A DNA stretch of 64,000 bases from DASRFA01 sp035651755 (GCA_035651755.1 DASRFA010000042.1:5353-69352), one strand, 5' to 3'. Positions 53,356 to 62,096 are shown, counted from the stretch's first letter. Notes: generated from the letters alone by a model not told the origin. Made by a program: numbers and translations.

Positions 53356-53817
53356 TCAGGCCGCCGGCATCTCCACCTGCTCGAGCGTCACCTCGGTGTG
53401 GCGGACGATGTCGTCGAGCGTGTGCAGCTTGTACGGCTTCTCATAGAAGATATGCTTGATGCCGGTATTCACGAGCGTCTTCAGGCAGTGGATGCACGGC
53501 GAGTGCGTGATGTAGGCGGACGCGTCGCGGATGGACGCGCCGTTCCGCGCCGCCTGCGCGATCGCGTTGATCTCGGCGTGGATCGTCCGGAAGCAGTTCT
53601 CCTCGATCTCGCCGTCCGGCGTCTCCGACCGGTAGATCAGACAGCCGACGTCGAGGCAGTGCGGCATGCCCGCGGGCGCGCCGTTGTAGCCGGTCGCGAG
53701 GATGCTCCGGTCGCGCACGATGACGGCGCCGACCTTGGCGCGGAGGCACGTCGATCGCTCCGCCACCTGGCGCGTGATCATGAGGAAGTACTGGTTCCAG
53801 GAGAGCCGCTCGCCCAT
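53356..53817 (-). CDS. dCMP/cytidine deaminase family protein
   Basis: This 153-residue deoxycytidylate-deaminase-like protein has the zinc set His80-Ala-Glu82 (TIHAEINAIAQ) and PCIHC (Cys108, Cys111). It deaminates dCMP to dUMP, feeding thymidylate synthesis. Length is typical. It lies between the site-2 protease and SDR genes on the same strand with short gaps; no functional tie is evident. Confidence 0.9.
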   Translation of the reverse strand: MGERLSWNQYFLMITRQVAERSTCLRAKVGAVIVRDRSILATGYNGAPAGMPHCLDVGCLIYRSETPDGEIEENCFRTIHAEINAIAQAARNGASIRDASAYITHSPCIHCLKTLVNTGIKHIFYEKPYKLHTLDDIVRHTEVTLEQVEMPAA

Positions 53818-53824
53818 CGCGATC

Positions 53825-55075
53825 CTAGAGGCCCGCGATCTCGGCGAGCTCGGCCGCGCCGATCGCGCTCGACGGCGCGCCGACGTTCATCATCGGGCGA
53901 TCGTCGCGATCGAACCCCGGCTCCTCGTCGTCGAAGCCGGGCGGCGGGACCGGGGCCGGCCGTGACGGTGCGCGCTTCAAGGTCGGCGGGCGAAGCGGCT
54001 CCTGCTCGATCCGGACGGGCACTCGGTCCGGCTGCACGACCGACAGGGGGATCGGCATGAAGGTGAGCGCGAAGACGGCGATGGTCGCCCACGCGGCGAT
54101 CTTCCGCCCGCCGTCGAGCGGCGTGTCGGCGTCCATCGTATCCGGGTGATCCACCTTCACGACGAAGGTCAGCATGATGGCCCAGACGAACCAGCCTTCC
54201 CAGCCGAGGAAGCCCATCCCCAGCACGACGACCAGGAAGAGCCGGGCGATGTGGCGATGGCGACGTCCGAAGAGCGCGTACACGACGTGCCCGCCGTCGA
54301 GCTGCCCGACCGGAAGCAGGTTCAGGAACGTGACGAAGATCCCGAACCAGCCGGCGAGCGCGATCGGGTGGAGGAGGATCGTCGCGTCGTCGGGGCCCAC
54401 TCCCACGACGAGGCGCGTGAGCGCGTTGAAGAGGAGCGAGTTCCCGAGCGAGAGGCCGCCCTCCAGCCCCTTCGACAGCGGCTGCACGTCGGACAGCATG
54501 AGACCGAGCACGACCGCCGGCAGCGCGACCAGGAGGCCGGCCCACGGACCGGCGGCGCCGACGTCGAAGAGCGCGCGCCGGCTGCGCGGCATGCCGCGCA
54601 TGCGGATGAACGCGCCGAACGTCCCGACGAGGAGCGGCGGCCCGGGGATGAAGTACGGAAGCGTCGTCGGCACGCCGTGGCGAAGCGCCGCCGCGTAGTG
54701 CCCGAACTCGTGGCAGAGGAGGATCAGCATCAACGGCACGGAGAACGTGAAGCCGGCCGGGATCGACCAGGGATCCGCGAACGGGTCGACTCCGGCGTGC
54801 ACCGCGCCCGCCATCGTCGTCGTGACGAGCGTCGCGACGAAGAGCACCGCGTTCACGATCGGAGACCCGCGGCGACGACCGCGGACACGCGCCTCGGGGA
54901 ACGGCCGCCCCGGCACCTCGAGCTCCGCGTTCGCGTAGCCCGCGCTGCCGACCGGCCGACCCCAGGGATCGACCCGCGAGCCGTAGCGCTCGGCGCCGCG
55001 GCGCTCGAGCGAGCTCGGCGGGGCAGGCCAGCCCGGCGGCTTCCCGTACGTCGAACCGTCGTCCCGGTCGCTCAT
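53825..55075 (-). CDS. Site-2 protease (M50) family membrane metalloprotease
   Basis: This 416-residue protein has a basic, Pro-rich cytoplasmic N terminus of about 70 residues and then six or more membrane segments. Zinc ligands are HEFGH (122-126) and the second-site motif LPVGQLDGGH. The C-terminal soluble tail of about 70 residues is Pro/Asp-rich. It cleaves membrane proteins within the bilayer. ATG 55075 overlaps the stop of the preceding deoxyhypusine-synthase-like gene as ATGA. Confidence 0.88.
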   Translation of the reverse strand: MSDRDDGSTYGKPPGWPAPPSSLERRGAERYGSRVDPWGRPVGSAGYANAELEVPGRPFPEARVRGRRRGSPIVNAVLFVATLVTTTMAGAVHAGVDPFADPWSIPAGFTFSVPLMLILLCHEFGHYAAALRHGVPTTLPYFIPGPPLLVGTFGAFIRMRGMPRSRRALFDVGAAGPWAGLLVALPAVVLGLMLSDVQPLSKGLEGGLSLGNSLLFNALTRLVVGVGPDDATILLHPIALAGWFGIFVTFLNLLPVGQLDGGHVVYALFGRRHRHIARLFLVVVLGMGFLGWEGWFVWAIMLTFVVKVDHPDTMDADTPLDGGRKIAAWATIAVFALTFMPIPLSVVQPDRVPVRIEQEPLRPPTLKRAPSRPAPVPPPGFDDEEPGFDRDDRPMMNVGAPSSAIGAAELAEIAGL

Positions 55076-56139
55076 CGCCTTCTCGTTCCCAGCACGGCGA
55101 TCCGCTCCAGCACCGCTCCGGCGAGCAGCGGGAAGAGAAGCTCGTGGTGCCCCGTGATGTGGATCCCGCGTCCGCCGGCGGCCGTCGGCCGCGACACGAC
55201 GTTCACGCCCGGGCGGTAGTGGCGGACGAAGTCCAGGTCGATCGTGCAGAGCGGGCGCACCCGGTGTCCCAGGTTGCGCGCGAGATTCAATGCCTTGACG
55301 AAGACCTCGGGCAGCACGACGGCCGATCCGAGGTTCACGTACACGCCGCCCGCGAGCCCCGCCACGACGGACGCCAGGCGATGGAAATCGCGGAGGCTCG
55401 TCGCGCCGATGGCCGCGCCGTCGGCCGAAGGGTGCATGTGGATGATGTCGGTCCCGATCGCGACGTGCACGGTGACCGGGATTCCGAGCCGATCGCCCGC
55501 GGCGACGATGCTGAGCGCGCGATGCGGATACGCTCCGCGGCTCAAGTGTCGGCCGAGCGCTTCGCCGAGCCCGAGCCCGTCGCGCGCGGCGTCGCGGATC
55601 ACGCGATTCAGCACCGCGCCCGTCTCGCGCGCCATGCCGAAGCGCCCGCGGTCGAGGCCGGGGCCGACGTCCTCCGAGGTGCAGCCCGCGAGCGCGAGCT
55701 CGAAGTCGTGGATGATGCCGGCACCGTTCAAGGAGACCGACGTCAGCACGCCGCGCTCCATCAAGTCGACGATGAGCGGCGACAGCCCGACCTTGATCGG
55801 GTGCGCGCCCATCCCGAGCGCTACGCCGCGTCCCGCGAGGCGGGCGCGCGCGATCGCGTCCGCGGCCGCGCGGAGATCCGAGCCCGCGAGGATGTCCGGG
55901 AGCCGCGCGAGCCAGTCGGAGAAGGAGAGACCCGGCTCGAGCGCGCGTCCGAGCGCCGCCGTCGCGACCTTGCTCGCGCGGCGAGCGAGCGGATACGTCC
56001 GCGCCTTCCGGACGTCGAGCTTCGGCCGCGGCGGCGGCGAGAGCACGGGCGGTGCGCCGCCGTCCGCTCGCTCATCCGCGCGCTCGCGCGACCGGGCGCT
56101 GCGCCCCGATCGTACGCGTCCCGGCACGGATGCGGCCAT
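55072..56139 (-). CDS. Conserved protein, deoxyhypusine-synthase-like
   Basis: This protein of about 355 residues has a core GRGVALGMGAHPIKVGLSPL, VSLNGAGIIHDFELALAG.TSEDV and FGMARETG. These resemble deoxyhypusine synthase motifs (SGAH, NGAG.IHDFE), suggesting an NAD-binding, lysine- or amine-modifying fold. True hypusination is not expected in bacteria, so the reaction is unknown. ATG 56139 is used; a TTG overlapping the gmhA stop (TTGA near 56193) would add 18 residues. It sits between gmhA and the M50 protease, overlapping the latter by 4 nt. Confidence 0.65.
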   Translation of the reverse strand: MAASVPGRVRSGRSARSRERADERADGGAPPVLSPPPRPKLDVRKARTYPLARRASKVATAALGRALEPGLSFSDWLARLPDILAGSDLRAAADAIARARLAGRGVALGMGAHPIKVGLSPLIVDLMERGVLTSVSLNGAGIIHDFELALAGCTSEDVGPGLDRGRFGMARETGAVLNRVIRDAARDGLGLGEALGRHLSRGAYPHRALSIVAAGDRLGIPVTVHVAIGTDIIHMHPSADGAAIGATSLRDFHRLASVVAGLAGGVYVNLGSAVVLPEVFVKALNLARNLGHRVRPLCTIDLDFVRHYRPGVNVVSRPTAAGGRGIHITGHHELLFPLLAGAVLERIAVLGTRRR

Positions 56140-56189
56140 CGTGGCTGCCGGCGAGTCGTCGCGTGCGAGCGCGCTCCGGCCGCGATCCG

Positions 56190-56789
56190 TCAAGCGCCGC
56201 CGCCCTTCTCGTAGGCGGCCGGGAAGAGCTGCCGATCGACGAGATCGCAGAGGACGTGGGCGATCGTGATGTGGGTTTCCTGCACGCGTGCGGTTTCGCG
56301 CGTCGCGGAGACGTTCAGGAGATAGTCGACGTGCTCGCGCATCTTGCCGCCGTCGCCTCCCGTCAAGCCGATCACGAAGAGCCCGACCTTGCCGCACGCG
56401 TCGATGGCGCGGAGGACGTTCGGCGAGTCGCCGCTCGTCGAGATCGCGATCGCGACGTCGCCCGCGCTGCCGAGCGCCTCGATCTGCTTCGAGAAGATGT
56501 GGTCGTAGCCGTAGTCGTTCGCGATCGACGTGAGGGCGGACGAGTCGGTGGTGAGCGCGAGCGCGGGGAGCGGGCGGCGCTCGACCACGAAGCGGTTCAC
56601 GAACTCCGCCGCGATGTGCTGGGCGTCGGCCGCGCTTCCGCCGTTCCCGAAGAGCACGACCTTGTGGCCCTGCGAGATCGCCTCCGCGATCAGGCGGGCG
56701 ACGCGCTCCAGCGTCTCGCCGTGCTCGACGGCGAATTTCTCCTTCGCGCTGATGGACGCGGCGAAGGCGCGGCGGATGACGTCCTGCAT
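56190..56789 (-). CDS. gmhA: SIS-domain sedoheptulose-7-phosphate isomerase
   Basis: This 199-residue protein is of typical GmhA size. It has the phosphosugar-binding FGNGGSAADAQHIAAEFVNRF, AISTSGDSPNVLRAI and the catalytic region QETHITIAHVLCDLVD. It converts sedoheptulose-7-phosphate to glycero-manno-heptose-7-phosphate for LPS core. No other heptose genes are nearby. ATG 56789 has no strong ribosome site. Confidence 0.87.
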   Translation of the reverse strand: MQDVIRRAFAASISAKEKFAVEHGETLERVARLIAEAISQGHKVVLFGNGGSAADAQHIAAEFVNRFVVERRPLPALALTTDSSALTSIANDYGYDHIFSKQIEALGSAGDVAIAISTSGDSPNVLRAIDACGKVGLFVIGLTGGDGGKMREHVDYLLNVSATRETARVQETHITIAHVLCDLVDRQLFPAAYEKGGGA

Positions 56790-56924
56790 GTTTGCGGGAT
56801 GATACGTAGAGCGCCTGGATGGTGCCACCAGGCCGGCGCGCGGGCTCCGGCGCTGAACGGTGGGAAGCACTCCGTTGACGCTGGCGGGAGGCGCCCATAC
56901 GGTTTCCGTGGGAGGGCCCAGGCG

Positions 56925-57794
56925 ATGACGCGATATGATGGTTTCAAGGCCCTGCGGGTACACGTCGAGAGGCGCGTCGCGTCCGTCACGATCGACCACC
57001 CGCCGATCAACCTCTTCGACCAGGTCCTCTTCGGCGACCTGTCTCGCCTCGTGCCGATCCTCGAAGAGGATCCGGCGGTCGCGGTCATCGTCTTCCGGAG
57101 CGCCGATCCCGAGTTCTTCATCGCGCACGCCGACGTGAATTGGATCCTGACGCTGCCCGAAGAGAAGCCGCCGCGCCCGACGTCGATCGGCCCGTTCGTC
57201 GGCCTGCTCGAGCGCCTGCGCACCATGCCGAAGGTCACGATCGGCGCGATTGCCGGGATCGCGCGCGGTGGCGGCTCGGAGTTCCTGCTGTCGCTCGACA
57301 TGCGCTTCGCCTCGCGCACCCGGACACGGCTCGCGCAGCCCGAGGTCGCGCTCGGGATCATCCCGGGCGGCGGCGGCACGCAGCGCCTCGCTCGCCTCGT
57401 CGGCCGCGCGAAGGCGCTCGAGATCATCCTCGGGTGCTTCGACCTCGACGCCGACGAGGCCGAGGCGATCGGGTACATCAACCGCGTCTTTGCCGACGAG
57501 GACCTGGGCCCGTTCGTCGCCGCGTTCGCCGAGCGCATCGCCTCGATGCCCCCGGACGCCGTCCGGCTCGCGAAGAAGGCAGTCGACTGCGCGCTCGCGC
57601 CGGTCGAGGGCGGGCTCATCGACGAGCAGGACTGCTTCAACGAGTCGGTCGCGCTGCCCGACTCTCGCGCGCGCATGAAACGCTTCCTCGAGGTCGGCGG
57701 ACAGACCCGCGAAGCGGAGACGCGGCTCGCGTCGCTCATCGGTGAGCTCGGACGCGCGGCGTCGGCCGCCGGCCTCGCGAAGGGCGCCGGCTGA
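56925..57794 (+). CDS. Enoyl-CoA hydratase/isomerase (crotonase) family protein
   Basis: This 289-residue crotonase has FFIAHADVNWIL and GIARGGGSEFLLSLDMRFAS for the oxyanion hole and QPEVALGIIPGGGGTQRL around the catalytic acid. It probably hydrates an enoyl-CoA in beta-oxidation or ring cleavage. ATG 56925 lies after GGGAGGG. It is divergent from gmhA across a 135-bp gap and single in its operon. Confidence 0.88.
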   Translation: MTRYDGFKALRVHVERRVASVTIDHPPINLFDQVLFGDLSRLVPILEEDPAVAVIVFRSADPEFFIAHADVNWILTLPEEKPPRPTSIGPFVGLLERLRTMPKVTIGAIAGIARGGGSEFLLSLDMRFASRTRTRLAQPEVALGIIPGGGGTQRLARLVGRAKALEIILGCFDLDADEAEAIGYINRVFADEDLGPFVAAFAERIASMPPDAVRLAKKAVDCALAPVEGGLIDEQDCFNESVALPDSRARMKRFLEVGGQTREAETRLASLIGELGRAASAAGLAKGAG

Positions 57795-57801
57795 AGCGCT
57801 C

Positions 57802-57818
57802 CGCTGCGCGAGGCAGCG
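57802..57818. terminator. Hairpin between convergent genes
   Basis: CGCTGC (57802-57807) pairs with GCAGCG (57813-57818) around GCGAG in the 31-bp gap between the crotonase and fluC-like genes. No T-run is present. Confidence 0.35.
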
Positions 57819-57825
57819 CCGGTCG

Positions 57826-58197
57826 TCAGAACGCTCGAGCGAGCGCGATTCCGAGAAGCGCGGCGGCGAGCCCGATCGCCACGCTGCCGACGACGTTCAC
57901 CAGCGCGAGAAAGAAGCTCCCGGCTTCGATCATCCGGATCGTCTCGACGGTGAACGTCGAGAACGTGGTATACGCTCCGAGGAAGCCGACGCCGGTCGCG
58001 AGCCGGAAGAGCGGCGAGACGCTCCGGACGTCCGCGGCGCCGACGATCACGCCCAGGACGAAACTCCCCGACACGTTGATGATGAGCGTGCCGTAAGGAA
58101 ACGAAGGCCCGAACCGCTCGGCGCACCAGAGACTCAAGAGGTAGCGCGCATTCGCGCCGAGGAAACCCCCAATCCCGATCGATAGGATCTCGATCAT
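57826..58197 (-). CDS. crcB: Fluoride channel FluC/CrcB
   Basis: This 123-residue protein with four hydrophobic segments has GGFLGANARYLLSLW, INVSGSF and GFLGAYTTFSTFTVE, the pore and Phe-box motifs of Fluc channels. They export F- as antiparallel dimers; one gene implies a dual-topology homodimer. ATG 58197 overlaps the DUF190-CBS gene stop as ATGA, so translation is coupled. Confidence 0.92.
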   Translation of the reverse strand: MIEILSIGIGGFLGANARYLLSLWCAERFGPSFPYGTLIINVSGSFVLGVIVGAADVRSVSPLFRLATGVGFLGAYTTFSTFTVETIRMIEAGSFFLALVNVVGSVAIGLAAALLGIALARAF

Positions 58198-59474
58198 GCG
58201 GGCGAGCCGTTCGCGAGATCGAGGGAAGCCGCGAGCAGGGCGGGACGCGATACGATGCCGACCGGCCGGCCATTCCGGTCGACGACGGGAAGTCGCTTGA
58301 TGTGCTGCTCGACGCTGATCGTCAACGCCTCGATGACCAGCGCGTCCTCCCGTACGCTGACCACGGGGGTGGTCATCACATCGCCCGCGCGCTGTCCGTA
58401 GGCACGCTGCACGCGATCTTGCGCTCGGCTGCTCCAGCGGCTGCGGAGGATCGTCAGTAGCCCGGGCTTGTCGGCCGCGGAGACCCGCCGGAGGATGTCC
58501 GTGTCGGTGACGATGCCCTCGAGCTTCCCGGCATCGTCGACGACGAGGACGCGCTTCACGTCGGCTGCCGACAGCACGTCCACGAGCTGCAGCAGCGGCG
58601 CGTTTGCCGAGATGACCGGAAAAGTCCGCTCCATGATCTCGGCGGCGGTTCGATGCTCGAGGGGCAGGCCGTGCGCCCGCGGGGCCGTCCGCTGCGTGTA
58701 GCCGGACACGATGCGCTGAAACACGTCGAGGCGGCCGATGACCCCGATGAGCCGCCGCTCGTCGTCCACCACGTAGAGGTGGCGGACGCCCTCCGCGTGC
58801 ATCAGGTCCGCGGCCTCGCGCAGCGACGTCTCGCGTCGGACGGTCGCGACCTTCGCGTGCATCGCGTCGCCGACGCGTGCACCTCCCTTCTTGATGCGCG
58901 CGAGCTGCTCGCGCACGAGATCCGGGCCCACGGCCTTCTCGAGGCTGAGGCCCGCCGAAGCAGCCCCCGCCGCGACCAGATCGGTGTCGCCGATGGCGCC
59001 GATCAGCCGGCCGCCCTCGTCGACGACCGGCAGCTCCGTGTAGTCGCGGTCGAGTAGGCGCTCGACGACGTCGGCGACCGCGGTGTCCGCGGTGACGGAT
59101 TCCACCCGATCCAACATCGCGCCCGCGACCGGGACGTCGGGCACCCCGCCCTTGAACGCGGCCGAGTAGTAGACGAGGTCGACGTCCTCGAGCGTGACGA
59201 CCCCGCCGGCGAGCATCTGCGTGACGTCGGGAAGCACGCGCTCGATGCGCTCGGCGCGGTCGATGACCGTGATGACGACCGGGAGGTCGACCGACAGCTC
59301 GAGGAGCGTTCGCGTCTTGATGTGCGCGTGGGCGCCGAACCCCGCGATGCCGCTCGTGACCGTCGCGCCGGCGCAGCCGGCCGCCTTCAGCGTCTCCAGG
59401 ATCGCGAGGTAGAGGGGACCGTGCCTCCACCGGTCGGCCTCGCCCACGAAGATCGTCAAACGCTTGGCCTGCAT
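58194..59474 (-). CDS. DUF190 protein fused to four CBS domains
   Basis: The 426-residue protein begins with a DUF190 domain (about 1-105: LTIFVGEADRWRHGPLYLAILE and GIAGFGAHAHIKT). Four CBS repeats follow, each with a (V/I)..D..G.L.G(I/A)(V/I) pattern, at about 115-170, 195-245, 270-320 and 370-420. DUF190 genes often flank fluC and may sense or regulate fluoride export; CBS domains bind adenosyl compounds, so channel control by energy or nucleotide state is a reasonable inference. ATG 59474 is used because DUF190 starts there. No fluoride riboswitch is visible upstream. Confidence 0.85.
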   Translation of the reverse strand: MQAKRLTIFVGEADRWRHGPLYLAILETLKAAGCAGATVTSGIAGFGAHAHIKTRTLLELSVDLPVVITVIDRAERIERVLPDVTQMLAGGVVTLEDVDLVYYSAAFKGGVPDVPVAGAMLDRVESVTADTAVADVVERLLDRDYTELPVVDEGGRLIGAIGDTDLVAAGAASAGLSLEKAVGPDLVREQLARIKKGGARVGDAMHAKVATVRRETSLREAADLMHAEGVRHLYVVDDERRLIGVIGRLDVFQRIVSGYTQRTAPRAHGLPLEHRTAAEIMERTFPVISANAPLLQLVDVLSAADVKRVLVVDDAGKLEGIVTDTDILRRVSAADKPGLLTILRSRWSSRAQDRVQRAYGQRAGDVMTTPVVSVREDALVIEALTISVEQHIKRLPVVDRNGRPVGIVSRPALLAASLDLANGSPA

Positions 59475-59626
59475 GGACTTTCCCGTCCTCGAGCCGTCGC
59501 CTGGCCGGCATGTACGCGGTGACGCGAGAATCTGCAATTTGCCCGGGAGTACAAACTACCGCGTAACTTTCACCCACTCCGACACCGCCGTGCGCGCCGC
59601 GCACGACGGCGCGACGTGCGGACGCC

Positions 59627-59642
59627 TGGCATGTCGGGTGCA
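59627..59642 (+). promoter_or_regulatory. Sigma-54-type (-24/-12) promoter
   Basis: TGGCATGTCGGGTGCA has exact GG-N10-GC spacing and the same TGGCATG -24 element as the site at 16551. It ends 25 nt before the ATG of the DUF2795 gene. A TACAAAC/TGCAAT-containing A/T-rich island lies 70-95 bp upstream (59533-59556). Confidence 0.62.
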
Positions 59643-59667
59643 CCAGCCGCGAGTGGGGATCCAAGTC

Positions 59668-59859
59668 ATGAAGGCGAAGCCGATCGAAGTGCAGAAGTTC
59701 CTCCACGGCGTGGACTATCCGGCGAGCAAGGACGACCTCGTCCGCTGCGCCCGCGGCAACGGCGCGAGCAGGTACGTGCGGGAGGCGCTCGCCGGCCTGC
59801 CCGACGACGAGTTCGACGATCCCACGGACGTGAGCGAAGCGCTCGCGCGGCAGTCCTGA
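59668..59859 (+). CDS. DUF2795 small protein
   Basis: This 63-residue protein has the family layout VQKFLHGVDYPASKDDLVRCA..NGAS..V...L..LPD..FDDPTDVSEAL, seen in many GC-rich bacteria. Function is unknown; it often lies near stress genes. It follows a sigma-54-type promoter and is 1 nt from the next gene, so both are one operon. Confidence 0.82.
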   Translation: MKAKPIEVQKFLHGVDYPASKDDLVRCARGNGASRYVREALAGLPDDEFDDPTDVSEALARQS

Positions 59860-59860
59860 C

Positions 59861-60604
59861 ATGGCGCGGCGGCAGAGCACGCCGGGGACGCGCGACGACT
59901 CGCCGGATTCGCCGCAGGACGCCGCCGCGCGTCTGAAGGCGGCGCGCGCCGGGCGGCGCTCGACGGAGCAGGGTCCGGCTCGACCCACGCGCGCCGCGAC
60001 GAACGACGACTCGGACGATGCCGAGCACTTCGCCGAGCTGCCGAGCACCGCGAACCTCGGCCGCGAGACCGAGGAAGGCCTCGGCTACGGCCGCGACGAC
60101 GGACCCGAGTCGCAGGGTCAATTCGCCGGCGACGCGTTCGGCGACAGCGCGCAGGGGACCTCGGGCGACGAGGACTACGACGTGAGCTACGGCCCCACGG
60201 GCATGGCGGGCCCCGAGGAGGTGGAACCGTCGGAGCGCGGCGCCGATACGCCGGACGAGGAGCCGTGGGAGCTCGTCGGCGATCCCGACGAGGTCGTCGC
60301 CGACGACGAGCGCGACGTCGCGACGGGCGACGCCGCCGTGGAGCCGGTCGCGAAGAGGGTGAGGCGCTCCAGGACCGCGCGGCCGGACGATCGCATCCGA
60401 GAGGACATCGAGGACGCGATCGCGGAGGTCGTCGACCCCGTCGACGTGACGATCGAGGTGGTGCGCGGCGAGGTCGCGCTCGAGGGCGTCGTCGAAACCG
60501 CCGACCTCCGCGACGAGGTCGAGGCGTGCGCGCAGTCGGTCGACGGCGTGCGCGCGATCGACAACCGGCTGGAGATCCGGGTCGACCCGGAAGAAGAAGG
60601 CTGA
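59861..60604 (+). CDS. Acidic BON-domain protein
   Basis: The 247-residue protein has a long acidic, probably disordered N-terminal part (to about 160). A BON domain follows (about 170-240: RIREDIEDAIAEVV..DVTIEVV.GEVALEGVVE and VDGVRAIDNRLEI). BON domains bind membranes and phospholipids. No signal peptide is seen, so it is probably cytoplasmic. It begins 1 nt after the DUF2795 stop. Confidence 0.82.
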   Translation: MARRQSTPGTRDDSPDSPQDAAARLKAARAGRRSTEQGPARPTRAATNDDSDDAEHFAELPSTANLGRETEEGLGYGRDDGPESQGQFAGDAFGDSAQGTSGDEDYDVSYGPTGMAGPEEVEPSERGADTPDEEPWELVGDPDEVVADDERDVATGDAAVEPVAKRVRRSRTARPDDRIREDIEDAIAEVVDPVDVTIEVVRGEVALEGVVETADLRDEVEACAQSVDGVRAIDNRLEIRVDPEEEG

Positions 60605-60610
60605 GCTCCG

Positions 60611-61081
60611 TCAAACCCGGCGGCGGCGCGCGTGCTTCGAGCGATGGCGCAGGTCGGCCTCCTCGACGGAGTGCGACTGCGTGAGGCTCGTGTCGCGCTT
60701 CGAGAGCCGCGACAGCGTCTTGTAGTGCTGCCGGAGCGTCTGGAGCTCCTGCTCGTTCAGGTCCTCGACGTCGATCAGGCGGTTGCTCGCGCCCTCCATC
60801 GCGGCCACGAGCTCGTTGAGCTTGAGCTGGAGCGCCATCCCCTCCTTGTTCTGGGTCCGCTGGATCAGGAACACCATGAGGAAGGTGACGATCGTGGTCC
60901 CCGTGTTGATCACGAGCTGCCAGGTGTCGGAGAAGCCGAAGAACGGCCCGGTCGCGATCCACACGAGGACGACGAGGCAGGCGATGCCGAACGCGAACGA
61001 TCCGCCGGTCGAGCGGGTCACCGCCTCGGAGAACCGCTCGAGAAATCCGCCGATCGGGCTTCGCCGCCTGCGCTGCGCCAT
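60611..61081 (-). CDS. Low-affinity iron permease family membrane protein
   Basis: This 156-residue protein has two membrane segments and the family motif TWQLVINTGTTIVTFLMVFLIQ, then QNKEG.ALQLKLNEL. Despite the name, iron transport by these short bacterial proteins is not established. ATG 61081 has GAGGTG 5 nt upstream. It is convergent with the BON gene, 6 nt away. It is rich in Arg and Ser at the C terminus. Confidence 0.82.
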   Translation of the reverse strand: MAQRRRRSPIGGFLERFSEAVTRSTGGSFAFGIACLVVLVWIATGPFFGFSDTWQLVINTGTTIVTFLMVFLIQRTQNKEGMALQLKLNELVAAMEGASNRLIDVEDLNEQELQTLRQHYKTLSRLSKRDTSLTQSHSVEEADLRHRSKHARRRRV

Positions 61082-61143
61082 GGGCACCTCGTGCCGCGAC
61101 ACCCGCCGGCGGCCGGCGATGCTACCACCGCGCGAGGCGGCCG

Positions 61144-61431
61144 TCAGTGGCAGGCGAGGCGATTGCCGGTCGCGCTGAAGTGGCAGACGGGGGCGGGCGC
61201 GGGGCCCGCGAAGGACGCCTCGGCGCACTGCCCGGTCGCCGCGAGCGGAGAGTCGACCCCTTCATCGGCTGCCAGTCGTTGCACGTGCCGGAGAACGGCG
61301 TGCCCGTGTTGCAGGGCTGGTCGAGAGCCTTCATCGCGCCCTGCGGGTCGCCGAGGTCCCACTCCTCGGTGTCGAGCATCGCGTCGAACGTCGCGCCCGT
61401 CCCTCGTGGCGCGCCGAGGTTTCACGCCGCC
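61144..61431 (-). pseudogene. Frameshifted 3' remnant of a secreted Cys-containing protein
   Basis: One frame reads LGAPRGTGATFDAMLDTEEW then CNTGTPFSGTCNDWQPMKG; near the GGGG run (61257-61260 on the plus strand) protein-like sequence continues in another frame as VDSPLAATGQCAEASF and CHFSATGNRLACH, ending at 61144. Adding one G would join them. The frame is blocked by a TGA just upstream, with no start, so only the end of a gene remains. A sequencing indel could explain the shift but not the missing 5' part. Confidence 0.5.
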
Positions 61432-61544
61432 GGAGATGCGACAATCTCGAAATTTCTGCAGCCGCGGCTGGCGCGCTGCGCATCGCACGGGCCAGCGAGG
61501 CGGGGCGTATTGACTCCGAAGCAACTCGAGAGAACCCTTGCAGC

Positions 61545-62096
61545 ATGGTCGCGCCGCATGGGCACTCGCGCGCGGGTGCCTCGGCACTCGCATTCTTCGC
61601 TCGGACGTTCCTTCTCGTTGCGATGGCGATCGCGCTGCTGCTGCAGCCGTTGCCGGCCGCAGCCCGCCGTGGCCGTCCGCCGGGCGCGATCGAGTGCAGC
61701 TCGCAGCACGGGAGCTACGAATACTGCCGGACGTTCCGCATCGGCCGGGTCGAGCTCGTCGATCAGCTGAGCAAGGCGCCATGCCGGCTCTACGACACCT
61801 GGGGCGTCGACGGCGACGGCGGCGGCATCTGGGTGCGCGACGGATGCCGCGCCATCTTCGTCGTCACGCGCGCCGGCGGCGGACGCCACGGCGGCCGGCA
61901 TCACGAGCCGCGCTCCGTCAACTGCACCTCGCGCGACTACTCCTACAATCACTGCGACATCCCGATGTGGGGCCGTCGCGTGTCGATCCGCCGGCAACTG
62001 AGCCGCCAGACGTGCCGCCGCGGCGACAACTGGGGCGTCGATTGGAGCGGCATCTGGGTCGACCGGGGCTGCAGCGCGATCTTCTGGGTCGACTGA
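61545..62096 (+). CDS. Secreted protein with two DUF3011 repeats
   Basis: This 183-residue protein has a signal peptide (LLVAMAIALLLQPLPAAARR). Two similar Cys-containing repeats follow (IECSSQHGSYEYC..GIWVRDGC and VNCTSRDYSYNHC..GIWVDRGC), the DUF3011 signature, each about 60 residues and probably disulfide-linked. ATG 61545 is used. It stands alone and rightward beside the frameshifted remnant. Confidence 0.8.
   Translation: MVAPHGHSRAGASALAFFARTFLLVAMAIALLLQPLPAAARRGRPPGAIECSSQHGSYEYCRTFRIGRVELVDQLSKAPCRLYDTWGVDGDGGGIWVRDGCRAIFVVTRAGGGRHGGRHHEPRSVNCTSRDYSYNHCDIPMWGRRVSIRRQLSRQTCRRGDNWGVDWSGIWVDRGCSAIFWVD

Noticed and set aside
59475..59626. Possible fluoride riboswitch upstream of the DUF190-CBS gene
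   Set aside because: I could not find the conserved GAUG and AAC-GCC core with a CUGAUGGCxCUAC-like end on the minus strand.
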